Assembly (NCBI GenBank): GCA_034005635.1
Contig: JAVEUJ010000022.1
Location: 1 to 24,163 of the forward strand
DNA length: 24,163 nucleotides
Direction: 5' to 3'
Source: JAAZFE01 sp034005635
Lineage (GTDB): Bacteria; Verrucomicrobiota; Kiritimatiellia; CAIQIC01; Lenti-01
Shown here: positions 1 to 7,507 of the stretch, piece by piece
How positions within the stretch are numbered: position 1 is the first letter of the stretch
Layout of the letters: each line of letters opens with the position of its first letter
Made by a program: the position numbers and the translations under genes
The notes under the pieces: model-generated
The model's database searches: none
Told to the model about the DNA's origin: nothing
Seen by the model: only the letters and a program-made list of their open reading frames with translations

Positions 1-160
1 CCCTTCCTTCCCCCATTCGTGTCCATCTTGCTTGCCCACCGTAGCCTTGGCGAAGGCGGGTGTTCATCCGTGGTTAAATTCTCTTCTTTGGTTGCGGCTT
101 TGCCGCGCCGTGTAATTCGTAGTTTCTCCTTTTACACCGATTAACCCTTGTGCTCAGAAG
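1..160. repeat. Intergenic dispersed-repeat mosaic
   Basis: No gene is visible here. The stretch is built of short modules typical of dispersed intergenic repeats: a TAGCCTTGGCGAAGGCGGG-like block (44-60), a TTCATCCGTGGTTAAATT block (63-80), a GC palindrome-like block (86-108) and a TGTAATTCGTAGTTTC block (111-126). The 86-108 block recurs in inverted orientation at 14809-14831 with one mismatch in 23 bases, which shows directly that it is a repeat. No function can be assigned. Confidence 0.6.
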
Positions 161-649
161 TCACGTGCGCCCCTCATCCGCTAACGAGTCCAGCACATCC
201 CGAATCACCCGCTTTACGGCCATATGAATGCCCGGGGCCTTGCTGCGCCGCGAGCCCGCCACATTTAACACGCCGTTGTCCGGGCAGTGCCGCTTGAGCC
301 AGCGCAACACTTTTGCCGCCACGACATCGCGCGGCTGGTTCAAATCGGCTTTCAAGCAGGGCTTGCCGTGCTGGCGGGCAAAATCGATCGTGAGCAGCGA
401 TCCGCCGTCGGGTTTGCCGTAAGTGAAAATGACGGTGCAGTCTGAATCCATGACATTGCGCTCGGTGCGCGGCGGGTAGTGTCGCGACCAATGCTGGCGC
501 ATCCGGTACTTGGCTGGCACCTTCCCTTTTTCGGACCTACGGCCTTTTGGCACCCAGCCCCCATAGGGAAAGTGGCGTTGCACACATGCCGCCAGGGCCC
601 CCTGATCTGCCCCGGTCTGTCCGCCCGACACAATCTTGCGCAATTTCAT
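161..649 (-). CDS. Putative molybdenum carrier / SLOG-family nucleotide-binding protein
   Basis: A 162-residue protein that looks like the 'putative molybdenum carrier' family (cpYpsA-related, SLOG/Rossmann-like fold). The N-terminal SGGQTGADQGAL loop is the family's phosphate/nucleotide-binding signature. Further on are a DSDCTVIF strand, a GGSLLTIDFA segment and the NVAGSR block near residue 130 that closes the family fold. Full length for the family. The ATG at 649 has an AGGA motif about 8 bases upstream. It is a lone gene, diverging from the histidine kinase at 771. The family name comes from one structural study; a role in molybdenum cofactor handling is not shown by anything here, and no moa/moe/mog genes lie nearby. 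SLOG relatives often bind nucleotides or nucleotide-derived ligands. Family assignment is firm, function open. Confidence 0.82.
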   Translation of the reverse strand: MKLRKIVSGGQTGADQGALAACVQRHFPYGGWVPKGRRSEKGKVPAKYRMRQHWSRHYPPRTERNVMDSDCTVIFTYGKPDGGSLLTIDFARQHGKPCLKADLNQPRDVVAAKVLRWLKRHCPDNGVLNVAGSRRSKAPGIHMAVKRVIRDVLDSLADEGRT

Positions 650-691
650 GGGCTTATCCTATCTGCCTGACGCCAGTTCTCCAAGTCGAGA

Positions 692-720
692 TTGCGATCC
701 GAACTCCAAATGGGTACAGT
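692..720 (+). promoter_or_regulatory. Candidate sigma70-like promoter of the hybrid kinase gene
   Basis: TTGCGA (692-697) and TACAGT (715-720) are separated by 17 bases and lie about 50 bases ahead of the kinase GTG start. Each hexamer matches the consensus at 4 of 6 positions. Seen by eye only. Confidence 0.35.
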
Positions 721-770
721 CTGATTCAGCATAAGACGCGGCTGAAACCACACCGGCAGGAGATAACTAC

Positions 771-3700
771 GTGACGAGAGTGTCGATTCGACTTGCCCCC
801 CAGTACTGGACCCGCTTGCTCCTGGGCGTGGCTGTCTTGGCGATCCTGCTACTGGGAACGCTGACCGTCCGCTGGGCGGTCCGCCGCCAAGACCAATTCT
901 TCCGCGACGATTTGCTCTATAAAGCTTTCTTCGTCGCCCACGCCATTCCCATGGACCGCCTTCAGGCCATCGATTTTAATCTCTCCGCATCCTCCCAACC
1001 TGAGTACCAGCGACTCAAGACTCAGCTCCTGCGAATCACCCAGATCGACCCGGCTTGGAAGCGGATCTATCTGTTGGGACGCCATCCCGATGGCCAGATA
1101 TTCTTCCAGATGAGTTCGCACGATTTCGACACCGCTCAACCGACCGGGCCGGGGCAGGTCTATCGCAAGCCCCCCCCCTGTCTGGCGCAGATATTTGATA
1201 CTCGTAGCGCCGAGACAGTAGGCCCGCAGAAGGGCCCCGGTGGCGTCGGGGTCAGCGTGTACACGCCCGTGATCGACAGTGCCACAGGCCAACTGATTAC
1301 GGTGATGGGCATTGATGTCGACGTTGGGAACTGGCACGCAAAAGCCTGGCGAGCGGGTCTGGTGCCGGGGCTGCTGACTTTCGCGCTTATCAGTATTCTA
1401 CTCATCGGGTACGCGCTACTGGGCTACAAAAACAGAAACTGCGAGAAATTCACCCGCCCTTGGCGCCACTTGGAAGGTGGCCTGATCATGGTGACTGGCA
1501 CGCTGCTGACCCTGGGGGGGGTGTGGGTGACCCACCTGTACGAGGCCCGCCATCAGCATGTGAACTTCTTGGCAATGGCCCACCTCAAGGCCAGCCCGGT
1601 CGTGGAGGCATTCCAGAACACGCGAAATTTTGAAATCGAGAGCCTGGGCCTGTTTTTTGAAAGCAGCGAAGAAGTCAAGGCCGATGAATTCCGCAGCTAT
1701 ACCAGTTATCTCAACCGGGCCTCAAAAGGTCTGGTCTGGGGTTGGCTGCCGCTGGTGACACCTGAATCGCGTCAGGATTTTGTTCACCACGCCCGCCAGG
1801 AAGTGGGCGCCGACTTCGACCTCTGGGAACACGATGCCGGTGGCCAGCCGATTCCCGCGCCGGAACGACCCCGCCATTTCCCGCTGCTCTACCTGGAGCC
1901 GACGGGCCCCGCAGGCGGACTCGACATTGGCCCGGGATTTGACCTGGCCTCGCTGGACTTCTTCTCCCGGGCGTTCCCCGCCGCGGCCGAGAAAAAGCTC
2001 CCCTTTGCCAGCGACCCGATTTTCCTGGGCCATGCCGTCGAAGCCCCGCCGCTGGTCTTGATCTTCCGACCCGTATATACCAGCAACAACCAGCGTCATC
2101 TGGATGGTTTTGTGATGGGACTCCTTGAACCCCAAAAATTTATCCAGTCCGCCCTCAACACCTATTTCACCCCCAACCCGTTAATTCACATGGAACTTGT
2201 AGAGCTGCAGGAAGACGCCCCCCCCGTCCGCCTGGCGGCAACGTTTGCAACCAATCCACCACCGCTGAAGCGCCCGCCACCCGTGGACCAATCAAAACGC
2301 TGGATTCTGCCCATCCTGACTTTCGGCCGAACCTATGCCGTCGTGGCAACCCCCTCTCCTGAATTTTTCCATCAACAGATCTTCTATGCGGGGTGGCTTG
2401 TTCTGCTGGGCGGGTTGTCCATCACGGCGGTCCTGGCCCTGCTGGGCAATATCATTGACCACCGCCACGAAAATCTGGAGCGGCTGGTAGAAGAGCGTAC
2501 CCGCGCGCTGGCCTCCAGCATGCACCGCTACGAAGATCTCGCGCGTTACGGCCGGACCCTCACCTGGGAGGCGGATGCCCAGGGCGTTTTTGTCCATGTC
2601 AGTGACGTGGCCATCGACGTCTGGGGATTTGCCCCGGACGAATTGATCGGCAAACGGCATGTCTGTGATCTGCATCCCGAGCAGGGACGCGAAGCCTTCA
2701 CCCAGCGCGTCATGGCCGAGTTCCACGCCCGGCGGCCCTTCCGCAATTTGATCAACCCCGTTCTGTCGAAAAGCGGCCAACTCCTGTGGATGTCCACCAA
2801 CGGGATTCCCATCCTGGACGACCAGGGAGCGCTACGCGGCTACCAAGGGTTTGAAACAGATATTACCACCGCCCACAATGCCGAACAGGCGCTCCGCGAA
2901 AGTCGCCGTCAATATGCTGCGCTGGTGGCCAACCTGCCGGGTATGGCCTATCGTTGCGCCAACGACCCGGCTTGGACCATGGAATTTGTTAGCGATGGCT
3001 GCCGCGAGCTGACCGGCTACGCCCCCGAGGACCTCATCGGCAACCAGACTCTGGCCTATAGCGACTTGATGGCGGCGCCCTGCCGCACCCGCGTGTGGGG
3101 AAAATGGCAGGACCTGCTGCCGCGCCAGATTCCTTTCGAAGATGAATACGAAATCACAACCCGCACAGGCGAAACCAAGTGGGTCTGGGAAAAAGGCGCC
3201 GGCGTCTATGACGACGACGGCCGCGTTTTGGCGCTGGAGGGATTCATCGTCGATGTCACCGAGCGCAAGCGCGCCGGCCTGGAACGCGAACGCCTGATGG
3301 CCGCCATTGAACAATCCGACGATGCCATTGTCATCACCGATGCCGAGGGAACCATCCTTTATGTCAACCCGGCCTTCAGCACCGTCACCGGCTATTCCCG
3401 CCAGGAAGCTCTTGGCCAGAATCCGCGCATCCTCCAGAGTGCTAGCCAGGACCGCAACTTCTACCAGGAAATGTGGCAAACCCTCACCGCTGGCCGCACG
3501 TGGCGGGGCCAACTCATCAATAAGCGCAAGGATGGCACTCTGTTCACCGAAGTGGCAGCCATCTCCCCGGTGCGGGATGCCGATGGCGGCATTGTTCAAT
3601 TCGTGGCTGTCAAGCGCGACATCACCCAGCAACTGCGTGACCAACAAGAACGGGAAGCCTTGCAATCACAACTGCTGCAGGCCCAGAAGATGGAATCCAT

Positions 3701-4820
3701 TGGCCGCTTGGCCGGGGGCATTGCCCACGACTTCAACAACATGCTCCAAGCTATTCTGGGCTATACCGAATTGAGCCTGGAACAGGTCAGCCCCGATCAG
3801 CCACTTCATGCTGACCTGATCGAAATTCAGAAGGCCGCCCAACGCTCTAAGGCGCTCACCCAGCAGCTTCAGGCCTTTGCCCGCAAGCAACCGGTGCGCT
3901 CGCAAAACCTCGATCTCAATGCCGCCATCGAAAATATGCTTGGCATGTTCATGTTCCTCTTGGGCGAAAGAATTCACCTCGACTGGAAACCCGCAGCTAA
4001 TCTGGGGTGGGTCCAAGTCGATCCCAGCCATCTGGATCAGTTGGTCACTAATTTATGCATCAACGCTCGCGATGCTATCGCTGGCAGCGGCACCATTACC
4101 ATCGAAACGCGTCATGTGCATGTGGCCCATCCCATCCGCAACCTCCACGGAGACATCCCGGTCGGGGACTATGTCCGTCTCTCGGTCACCGATACCGGAT
4201 GCGGCATGGGACCCGACGTATTGGAGCATATTTTCGAACCCTTTTTTACCACCAAAAAGATGGGCATGGGAACGGGTCTGGGCCTGGCCACCACCTACGG
4301 CATCATCCAGCAAAATTCCGCCATCCCCCGTATTCTCAGCCACCCGGGAATAGGCACTGATTTCCAGATATTCTTTCCCCGCCAACTGCCGGAAAACTTT
4401 GTTGCAAATGCCCCAGACCGCGCCGACACAATTCGCCCGGAAGAACTTCATGGAACAGAAACCATCCTCATTGTTGAAGACGAAATCACGCTGCTCCAGA
4501 CAACTCAGCGCATGCTGGAAGCACTGGGCTACACCGTCCAAGCCTATCCTTCTGCGGCAGAAGCCCTGGAGTTTGCTGAGGCCAACCCCGACGCCTTTGA
4601 TCTCCTGCTAACGGATGTGATGATGCCCAATCTGAGCGGTCCCAAATTAATCCAGCGCTTGCTGGTTTTGCAGCCGAAGCTACGCTATCTCTATATGTCC
4701 GGCTATGCGGGCAACCTGTTTGATGAAAAGGATTTCAAGAATACCAACGTCCCGTTTATCCGCAAACCATTCAGCCGAACCCAACTCGCCTACAAAATCC
4801 GTGATGTTCTCAACGGATAG
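771..4820 (+). CDS. Hybrid sensor histidine kinase (Cache-like, CHASE, three PAS, HisKA, HATPase, receiver)
   Basis: A 1349-residue membrane-bound hybrid kinase. Order seen: TM helix (about 15-34); a periplasmic segment with a Cache-like end (GVSVYTPV...VMGIDVDV); TM helices near 195-215 and 232-252; a CHASE-like extracytoplasmic domain (about 260-500); TM near 538-562; PAS domains at about 585-702, 713-834 and 839-960; HisKA with GGIAHDFNN, phospho-acceptor His986; HATPase with N-box Asn1098, G1 DTGCGMG (from 1141) and a GMGTGLGLA lid; C-terminal receiver (1231-1349) with acidic VEDE, phospho-acceptor Asp1282 and KPF. All catalytic residues are present. The start is GTG with AGGAG at 758-762, eight bases upstream. 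No separate response regulator or output gene is adjacent, so the signal probably leaves by phosphotransfer to a distant partner. The ligand cannot be read from the sequence. Confidence 0.93.
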   Translation: MTRVSIRLAPQYWTRLLLGVAVLAILLLGTLTVRWAVRRQDQFFRDDLLYKAFFVAHAIPMDRLQAIDFNLSASSQPEYQRLKTQLLRITQIDPAWKRIYLLGRHPDGQIFFQMSSHDFDTAQPTGPGQVYRKPPPCLAQIFDTRSAETVGPQKGPGGVGVSVYTPVIDSATGQLITVMGIDVDVGNWHAKAWRAGLVPGLLTFALISILLIGYALLGYKNRNCEKFTRPWRHLEGGLIMVTGTLLTLGGVWVTHLYEARHQHVNFLAMAHLKASPVVEAFQNTRNFEIESLGLFFESSEEVKADEFRSYTSYLNRASKGLVWGWLPLVTPESRQDFVHHARQEVGADFDLWEHDAGGQPIPAPERPRHFPLLYLEPTGPAGGLDIGPGFDLASLDFFSRAFPAAAEKKLPFASDPIFLGHAVEAPPLVLIFRPVYTSNNQRHLDGFVMGLLEPQKFIQSALNTYFTPNPLIHMELVELQEDAPPVRLAATFATNPPPLKRPPPVDQSKRWILPILTFGRTYAVVATPSPEFFHQQIFYAGWLVLLGGLSITAVLALLGNIIDHRHENLERLVEERTRALASSMHRYEDLARYGRTLTWEADAQGVFVHVSDVAIDVWGFAPDELIGKRHVCDLHPEQGREAFTQRVMAEFHARRPFRNLINPVLSKSGQLLWMSTNGIPILDDQGALRGYQGFETDITTAHNAEQALRESRRQYAALVANLPGMAYRCANDPAWTMEFVSDGCRELTGYAPEDLIGNQTLAYSDLMAAPCRTRVWGKWQDLLPRQIPFEDEYEITTRTGETKWVWEKGAGVYDDDGRVLALEGFIVDVTERKRAGLERERLMAAIEQSDDAIVITDAEGTILYVNPAFSTVTGYSRQEALGQNPRILQSASQDRNFYQEMWQTLTAGRTWRGQLINKRKDGTLFTEVAAISPVRDADGGIVQFVAVKRDITQQLRDQQEREALQSQLLQAQKMESIGRLAGGIAHDFNNMLQAILGYTELSLEQVSPDQPLHADLIEIQKAAQRSKALTQQLQAFARKQPVRSQNLDLNAAIENMLGMFMFLLGERIHLDWKPAANLGWVQVDPSHLDQLVTNLCINARDAIAGSGTITIETRHVHVAHPIRNLHGDIPVGDYVRLSVTDTGCGMGPDVLEHIFEPFFTTKKMGMGTGLGLATTYGIIQQNSAIPRILSHPGIGTDFQIFFPRQLPENFVANAPDRADTIRPEELHGTETILIVEDEITLLQTTQRMLEALGYTVQAYPSAAEALEFAEANPDAFDLLLTDVMMPNLSGPKLIQRLLVLQPKLRYLYMSGYAGNLFDEKDFKNTNVPFIRKPFSRTQLAYKIRDVLNG

Positions 4821-4847
4821 ACGCGACTGGCCATCTGCCCATCCGCC

Positions 4848-4922
4848 CTGTAGCTGCGCTCGCTGAGCGCGGCGGCCGTTTGTCCCTCTCCGTTCTGGCA
4901 CGCCCAGCGGGCACACCTACAG
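4848..4922. repeat. 75-bp element with 26-bp imperfect terminal inverted repeats
   Basis: The element starts CTGTAGCTGCGCTCGCTGAG and ends CAGCGGGCACACCTACAG. The two arms (4848-4873 and 4897-4922) are inverted copies of one 26-base motif, which occurs a third time as a single arm at 14964-14989 (23 of 26 bases match the 4897-4922 arm). It lies between the convergent kinase and HisF-like genes. It could be a dispersed palindromic repeat or a MITE-like remnant, and could also fold as RNA. No flanking target-site duplication was recognised. Confidence 0.6.
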
Positions 4923-4930
4923 AAAATATC

Positions 4931-4949
4931 CACCGGGCTTGCCCCGGTG
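4931..4949. terminator. Hairpin between convergent genes, possible bidirectional terminator
   Basis: CACCGGG-CTTGC-CCCGGTG is a perfect 7-bp stem with a 5-base loop in the 248-bp gap between the convergent kinase and HisF-like genes. No T-tract follows on either strand, so intrinsic termination is uncertain. It may be another intergenic repeat module. Confidence 0.3.
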
Positions 4950-5068
4950 TGCTTAAGGCTGCGCGCCAACCTAACATTCCCCAACCAGCCCCGCGCCCTC
5001 AGGAACCATTTGTTCCAACTCGCAAGATGGTGTAATCGGTGGTGGTCTTAATCCCTTACCTCCCCCGG

Positions 5069-5857
5069 TCAATCCACTCGGACAACGGGAGGGTTGCGCA
5101 CAGCCACGCCATTGCCGACCAGATAGGCCTTCACTTGCTGCACCGTGAAGGTTCCAAAATGAAATACGCTCGCCGCTAACAGGGTGCTGGCATGGCCTTC
5201 CCTTACTGCCTCTAAAAAATGCACCAGCTTGCCGGCGCCCCCGCTGGCCACGGTCGGCAACTTAGTACCATCGACAATCGCACGAATCAAATCTAGGTCG
5301 TAGCCACGCTTGGCGCCATCGCCCAATTTACTAGTGGGCAACATCTCGCCCACGCCCACGCCTGCCATTTCTTTAGCAAATTCGACGGCATCCATGCCCG
5401 TTGGCGTCCGCCCACCATCAATGAACACTTCCCGGCGGGAGGGCAACTGGTCATTGCGATCCGCATCAATGGCCAAAATAATCGTCTTACCCCCAAATTC
5501 CTTCACCGCCATGGCCATAAAGTCCCGGTTGCGGAAGGCCGCCGATGAAATACTAACCTTGGCCGCGCCCGCCGCCAAGGCCGCCTCGATATCGGCTAGC
5601 GTCTGAATACCCCCGCCTACAATCACCGGTATTTTAACGGCCTCCGTCACCCGCTGCAGCATATCGAACACCGTCCGCCGTTTTTCAAGCGTCGCCGTGA
5701 TGTCCAGAAACCCTAGCTTGTCGGCCCCAGATGCCTCATACGCGATGGCGCAGGCCACGGGATCGCCGGCATCAATTAGATCAACGAAATGTATACCCTT
5801 CACAACGCGCCCGCCCTGGATGTCCAAGCATGGCATGATCTGTATCAGTTTTTTCAT
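5069..5857 (-). CDS. Divergent HisF-like protein (imidazole glycerol phosphate synthase cyclase paralogue)
   Basis: A 262-residue TIM barrel clearly homologous to HisF but distinct from the canonical copy at 9041-9847. Conserved features are PCLDI with Asp12, Lys20 in GRVVKG, VGGGI near 80-84, AIDAD with Asp131, and the ASGGAG phosphate loop. The canonical LLTSMDRDG segment reads LPTSKLGDG (173-181), so Met, one Asp and Arg are replaced while the last Asp (180) stays. Both catalytic Asp positions of HisF (Asp11 and Asp130 in the Thermotoga enzyme) are retained, so a cyclase-type reaction is plausible. HisF relatives also work with a HisH-like amidotransferase in sugar amidination for surface polysaccharides, but no hisH-like gene is in view. 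The ATG at 5857 has AGGGA about 8 bases upstream. It is a single gene. Family certain; physiological role unknown. Confidence 0.85.
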   Translation of the reverse strand: MKKLIQIMPCLDIQGGRVVKGIHFVDLIDAGDPVACAIAYEASGADKLGFLDITATLEKRRTVFDMLQRVTEAVKIPVIVGGGIQTLADIEAALAAGAAKVSISSAAFRNRDFMAMAVKEFGGKTIILAIDADRNDQLPSRREVFIDGGRTPTGMDAVEFAKEMAGVGVGEMLPTSKLGDGAKRGYDLDLIRAIVDGTKLPTVASGGAGKLVHFLEAVREGHASTLLAASVFHFGTFTVQQVKAYLVGNGVAVRNPPVVRVD

Positions 5858-5980
5858 TCACGTCCCTGTCTTTAACTAAATTCAAATAAACACTACCGTC
5901 CTCTCCTCCATCCGGCAAGATCAGGACTACCCAAATACGAAGGGTTGAATAGGCCAACTGCAAATGAGGAGAGGAGCTTG

Positions 5981-6016
5981 ACCGATCTGACAAATTTAAC
6001 CGATCCGACCGATCCG
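5981..6016. repeat. 9-bp ACCGATCYG tandem repeat tract
   Basis: ACCGATCTG at 5981, ACCGATCCG at 5999 and again at 6008 lie in a common 9-bp register, with one degenerate unit (5990-5998) between the first two. It sits in the 251-bp gap (5858-6108) between two minus-strand genes, where no coding potential was seen. Probably simple repeat debris. Confidence 0.5.
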
Positions 6017-6108
6017 CCCACACATTCGCAGGTGGAGCAGGTCAGAGGATCGCGCTATGGCGGCCAACCAGCACCTTCCTCATGACTAACCGACTAAAGC
6101 CCCTCCAG

Positions 6109-7245
6109 TCACATTCCCGCTGGCAGCGGGGTGCGCCATTTCGTGATCCAATATGGGTCGGCCCGCCAGCAGCGAAGCGCCTCGCGCAGCATCGCCTGCG
6201 CAAAATGGGGTGCGTTCACGATCAGCACGTTCTCATCATTACGATCCAGAGCCGACGCGGAAAAATTAGCCGAGCCCAGCACTACCGTTTCGCGGTCAAT
6301 CACAATCACCTTGTGATGCAGCCGTATGCCCGGCGATCTGCGCACATTGGCGCCCATGTCCTCTAATTCCTTCGTGTTGGCTCCGGGATGCTTGGCCATA
6401 CCCGAATCCAGCAGGATGATCGCGCGCACGCCGCGGCCCAAGGCCTGGCGAATCGCTTCGGTTAGGGCCGTATCTGTGAACGAAAACGCCATCATCGCGA
6501 TTTCGTTGGTGGCCTTGCCCAACTCCGCCACCAGCGCCCCGCGAACATCGTCTTCTGGCGTAAAATAATTTTGGATCACCGTGCCCCCAATGGTGACCTG
6601 CGGATGCGGCGTGGGATAGGCAAACCGCTTGCCATGCCGCTTTTCAAAGATTTCCTTCCATTCCAGGGTGTAGTTTTCCGCCAAATCCGGACTCTCAAGC
6701 ACAATGGCATGGTTGTCGTTGAAGTTAGAACAGTTGCGAGTGAAGTTGTACGACCCCGTCCACACCCGCACGCCATCGGCAATGATAAATTTATTATGCA
6801 TCAGGCCCGAGCGATTATGAGCCAGGGTCAGCATCCCGCGCTTCTCCATCTCGGCCAATTCGTCCTCGACGTCATAGGCGCGTTCGGCATTGTCGCGAGC
6901 GATGATGACCCGCACCTTCACCCCCCGTGCCTGCGCCGCCAACAGCGCCTGCGCCACCTGCGGCAGATTCAGGTCGAAAACGCACACATCCAGCGTTTTT
7001 TCTGCCGAGGCAATAAACGCCACCAGCGCCTTTTCCATCGTGGGCGATGGCCCCAGAAAAAAATACACCGGTTTATCGCCAAACCGTCCCGTTAACATGG
7101 TTTCGGCATAAAATGGGTCCACCGTGAACTGAAACGACGACCCCGCCGCCGCTGTGGCCCAGAGGACCAGCGCCATCGCTATTCGTTTCCAGTTCCGCTG
7201 CTGTGAATTCGACATTCCGATTACTATGCCATACTCATACGCCAT
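6109..7245 (-). CDS. Secreted phospholipase D-like protein with two HKD motifs
   Basis: A 378-residue PLD-superfamily protein. HKD motif 1 is HNKFIIAD (His150, Lys152, Asp157) followed by GSYNFT. HKD motif 2 is HHKVIVID (His310, Lys312, Asp317) followed by GSANFS. Both catalytic halves are intact, so one chain can form the bilobal active site used for phosphodiester transfer. Residues 11-36 look like a signal peptide (RNWKR, then a hydrophobic run ending ATAAAGS), so it probably acts outside the cytoplasm. The ATG at 7215 (MSNSQQRNWKR) would give a neater signal peptide; neither start has a strong ribosome-binding site. The substrate could be phospholipid (cardiolipin synthase-like, though it lacks the usual two N-terminal membrane helices) or nucleic acid (Nuc-like). 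It is divergent from the bamD-like operon. Confidence 0.85.
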   Translation of the reverse strand: MAYEYGIVIGMSNSQQRNWKRIAMALVLWATAAAGSSFQFTVDPFYAETMLTGRFGDKPVYFFLGPSPTMEKALVAFIASAEKTLDVCVFDLNLPQVAQALLAAQARGVKVRVIIARDNAERAYDVEDELAEMEKRGMLTLAHNRSGLMHNKFIIADGVRVWTGSYNFTRNCSNFNDNHAIVLESPDLAENYTLEWKEIFEKRHGKRFAYPTPHPQVTIGGTVIQNYFTPEDDVRGALVAELGKATNEIAMMAFSFTDTALTEAIRQALGRGVRAIILLDSGMAKHPGANTKELEDMGANVRRSPGIRLHHKVIVIDRETVVLGSANFSASALDRNDENVLIVNAPHFAQAMLREALRCWRADPYWITKWRTPLPAGM

Positions 7246-7338
7246 CGCAACCCCAGAACACGGTTATCCTCCATCCAGACCTGGTAATCCGGGCGCGCCC
7301 CCACCCCATCTTCCTGACTAATTCCTGCCCTGCGCCAC

Positions 7339-7344
7339 TATAAT
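7339..7344 (+). promoter_or_regulatory. Candidate -10 box (TATAAT) of the bamD-like/lptE/his operon
   Basis: A perfect TATAAT lies in an AT-rich island of an otherwise GC-rich region. The best -35 (CTGACT at 7314-7319, 19-base spacing) is weak. The following 23-bp direct repeats would cover the start site and early transcribed region. Confidence 0.4.
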
Positions 7345-7346
7345 TA

Positions 7347-7415
7347 TTGCAATATCTATAGTATACATGTTGCAATACATAGAGTACATTTTTTGCAATA
7401 ATCGCAGATCAGTAG
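7347..7415. repeat. Three 23-bp iterons carrying TTGCAATA
   Basis: TTGCAATA occurs at 7347, 7370 and 7393, exactly 23 bp apart. The first two units are also alike in their second half (CTATAGTATACAT versus CATAGAGTACAT). They lie in the 262-bp divergent intergenic region between the PLD-like gene (start 7245) and the bamD-like gene (start 7508), immediately downstream of a TATAAT. This resembles an operator array for an unknown DNA-binding protein. Confidence 0.65.
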
Positions 7416-7507
7416 TATCCAGGTCTTGCCGTCCTCTCTTTACCCAAGCCGTCTATGGCTCAGAACGCGCCTTGACCGCTATCGGCCCGTTGCGTAATGT
7501 TCCGTCC

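Noticed and set aside
2832..3665. 277-residue open frame on the minus strand
   Set aside because: Shadow of the PAS domains of the hybrid kinase; no domain is recognisable and codon bias follows the plus-strand gene.
7347..7415. Plasmid-type replication origin based on iterons
   Set aside because: Only three copies, and no rep, dnaA or partition gene nearby. An operator is the simpler reading.
7367..7507. Longer N-terminus of the BamD-like protein
   Set aside because: It would translate the iterons and place the signal peptide at residue 48 onward; the ATG at 7508 gives a proper signal peptide.
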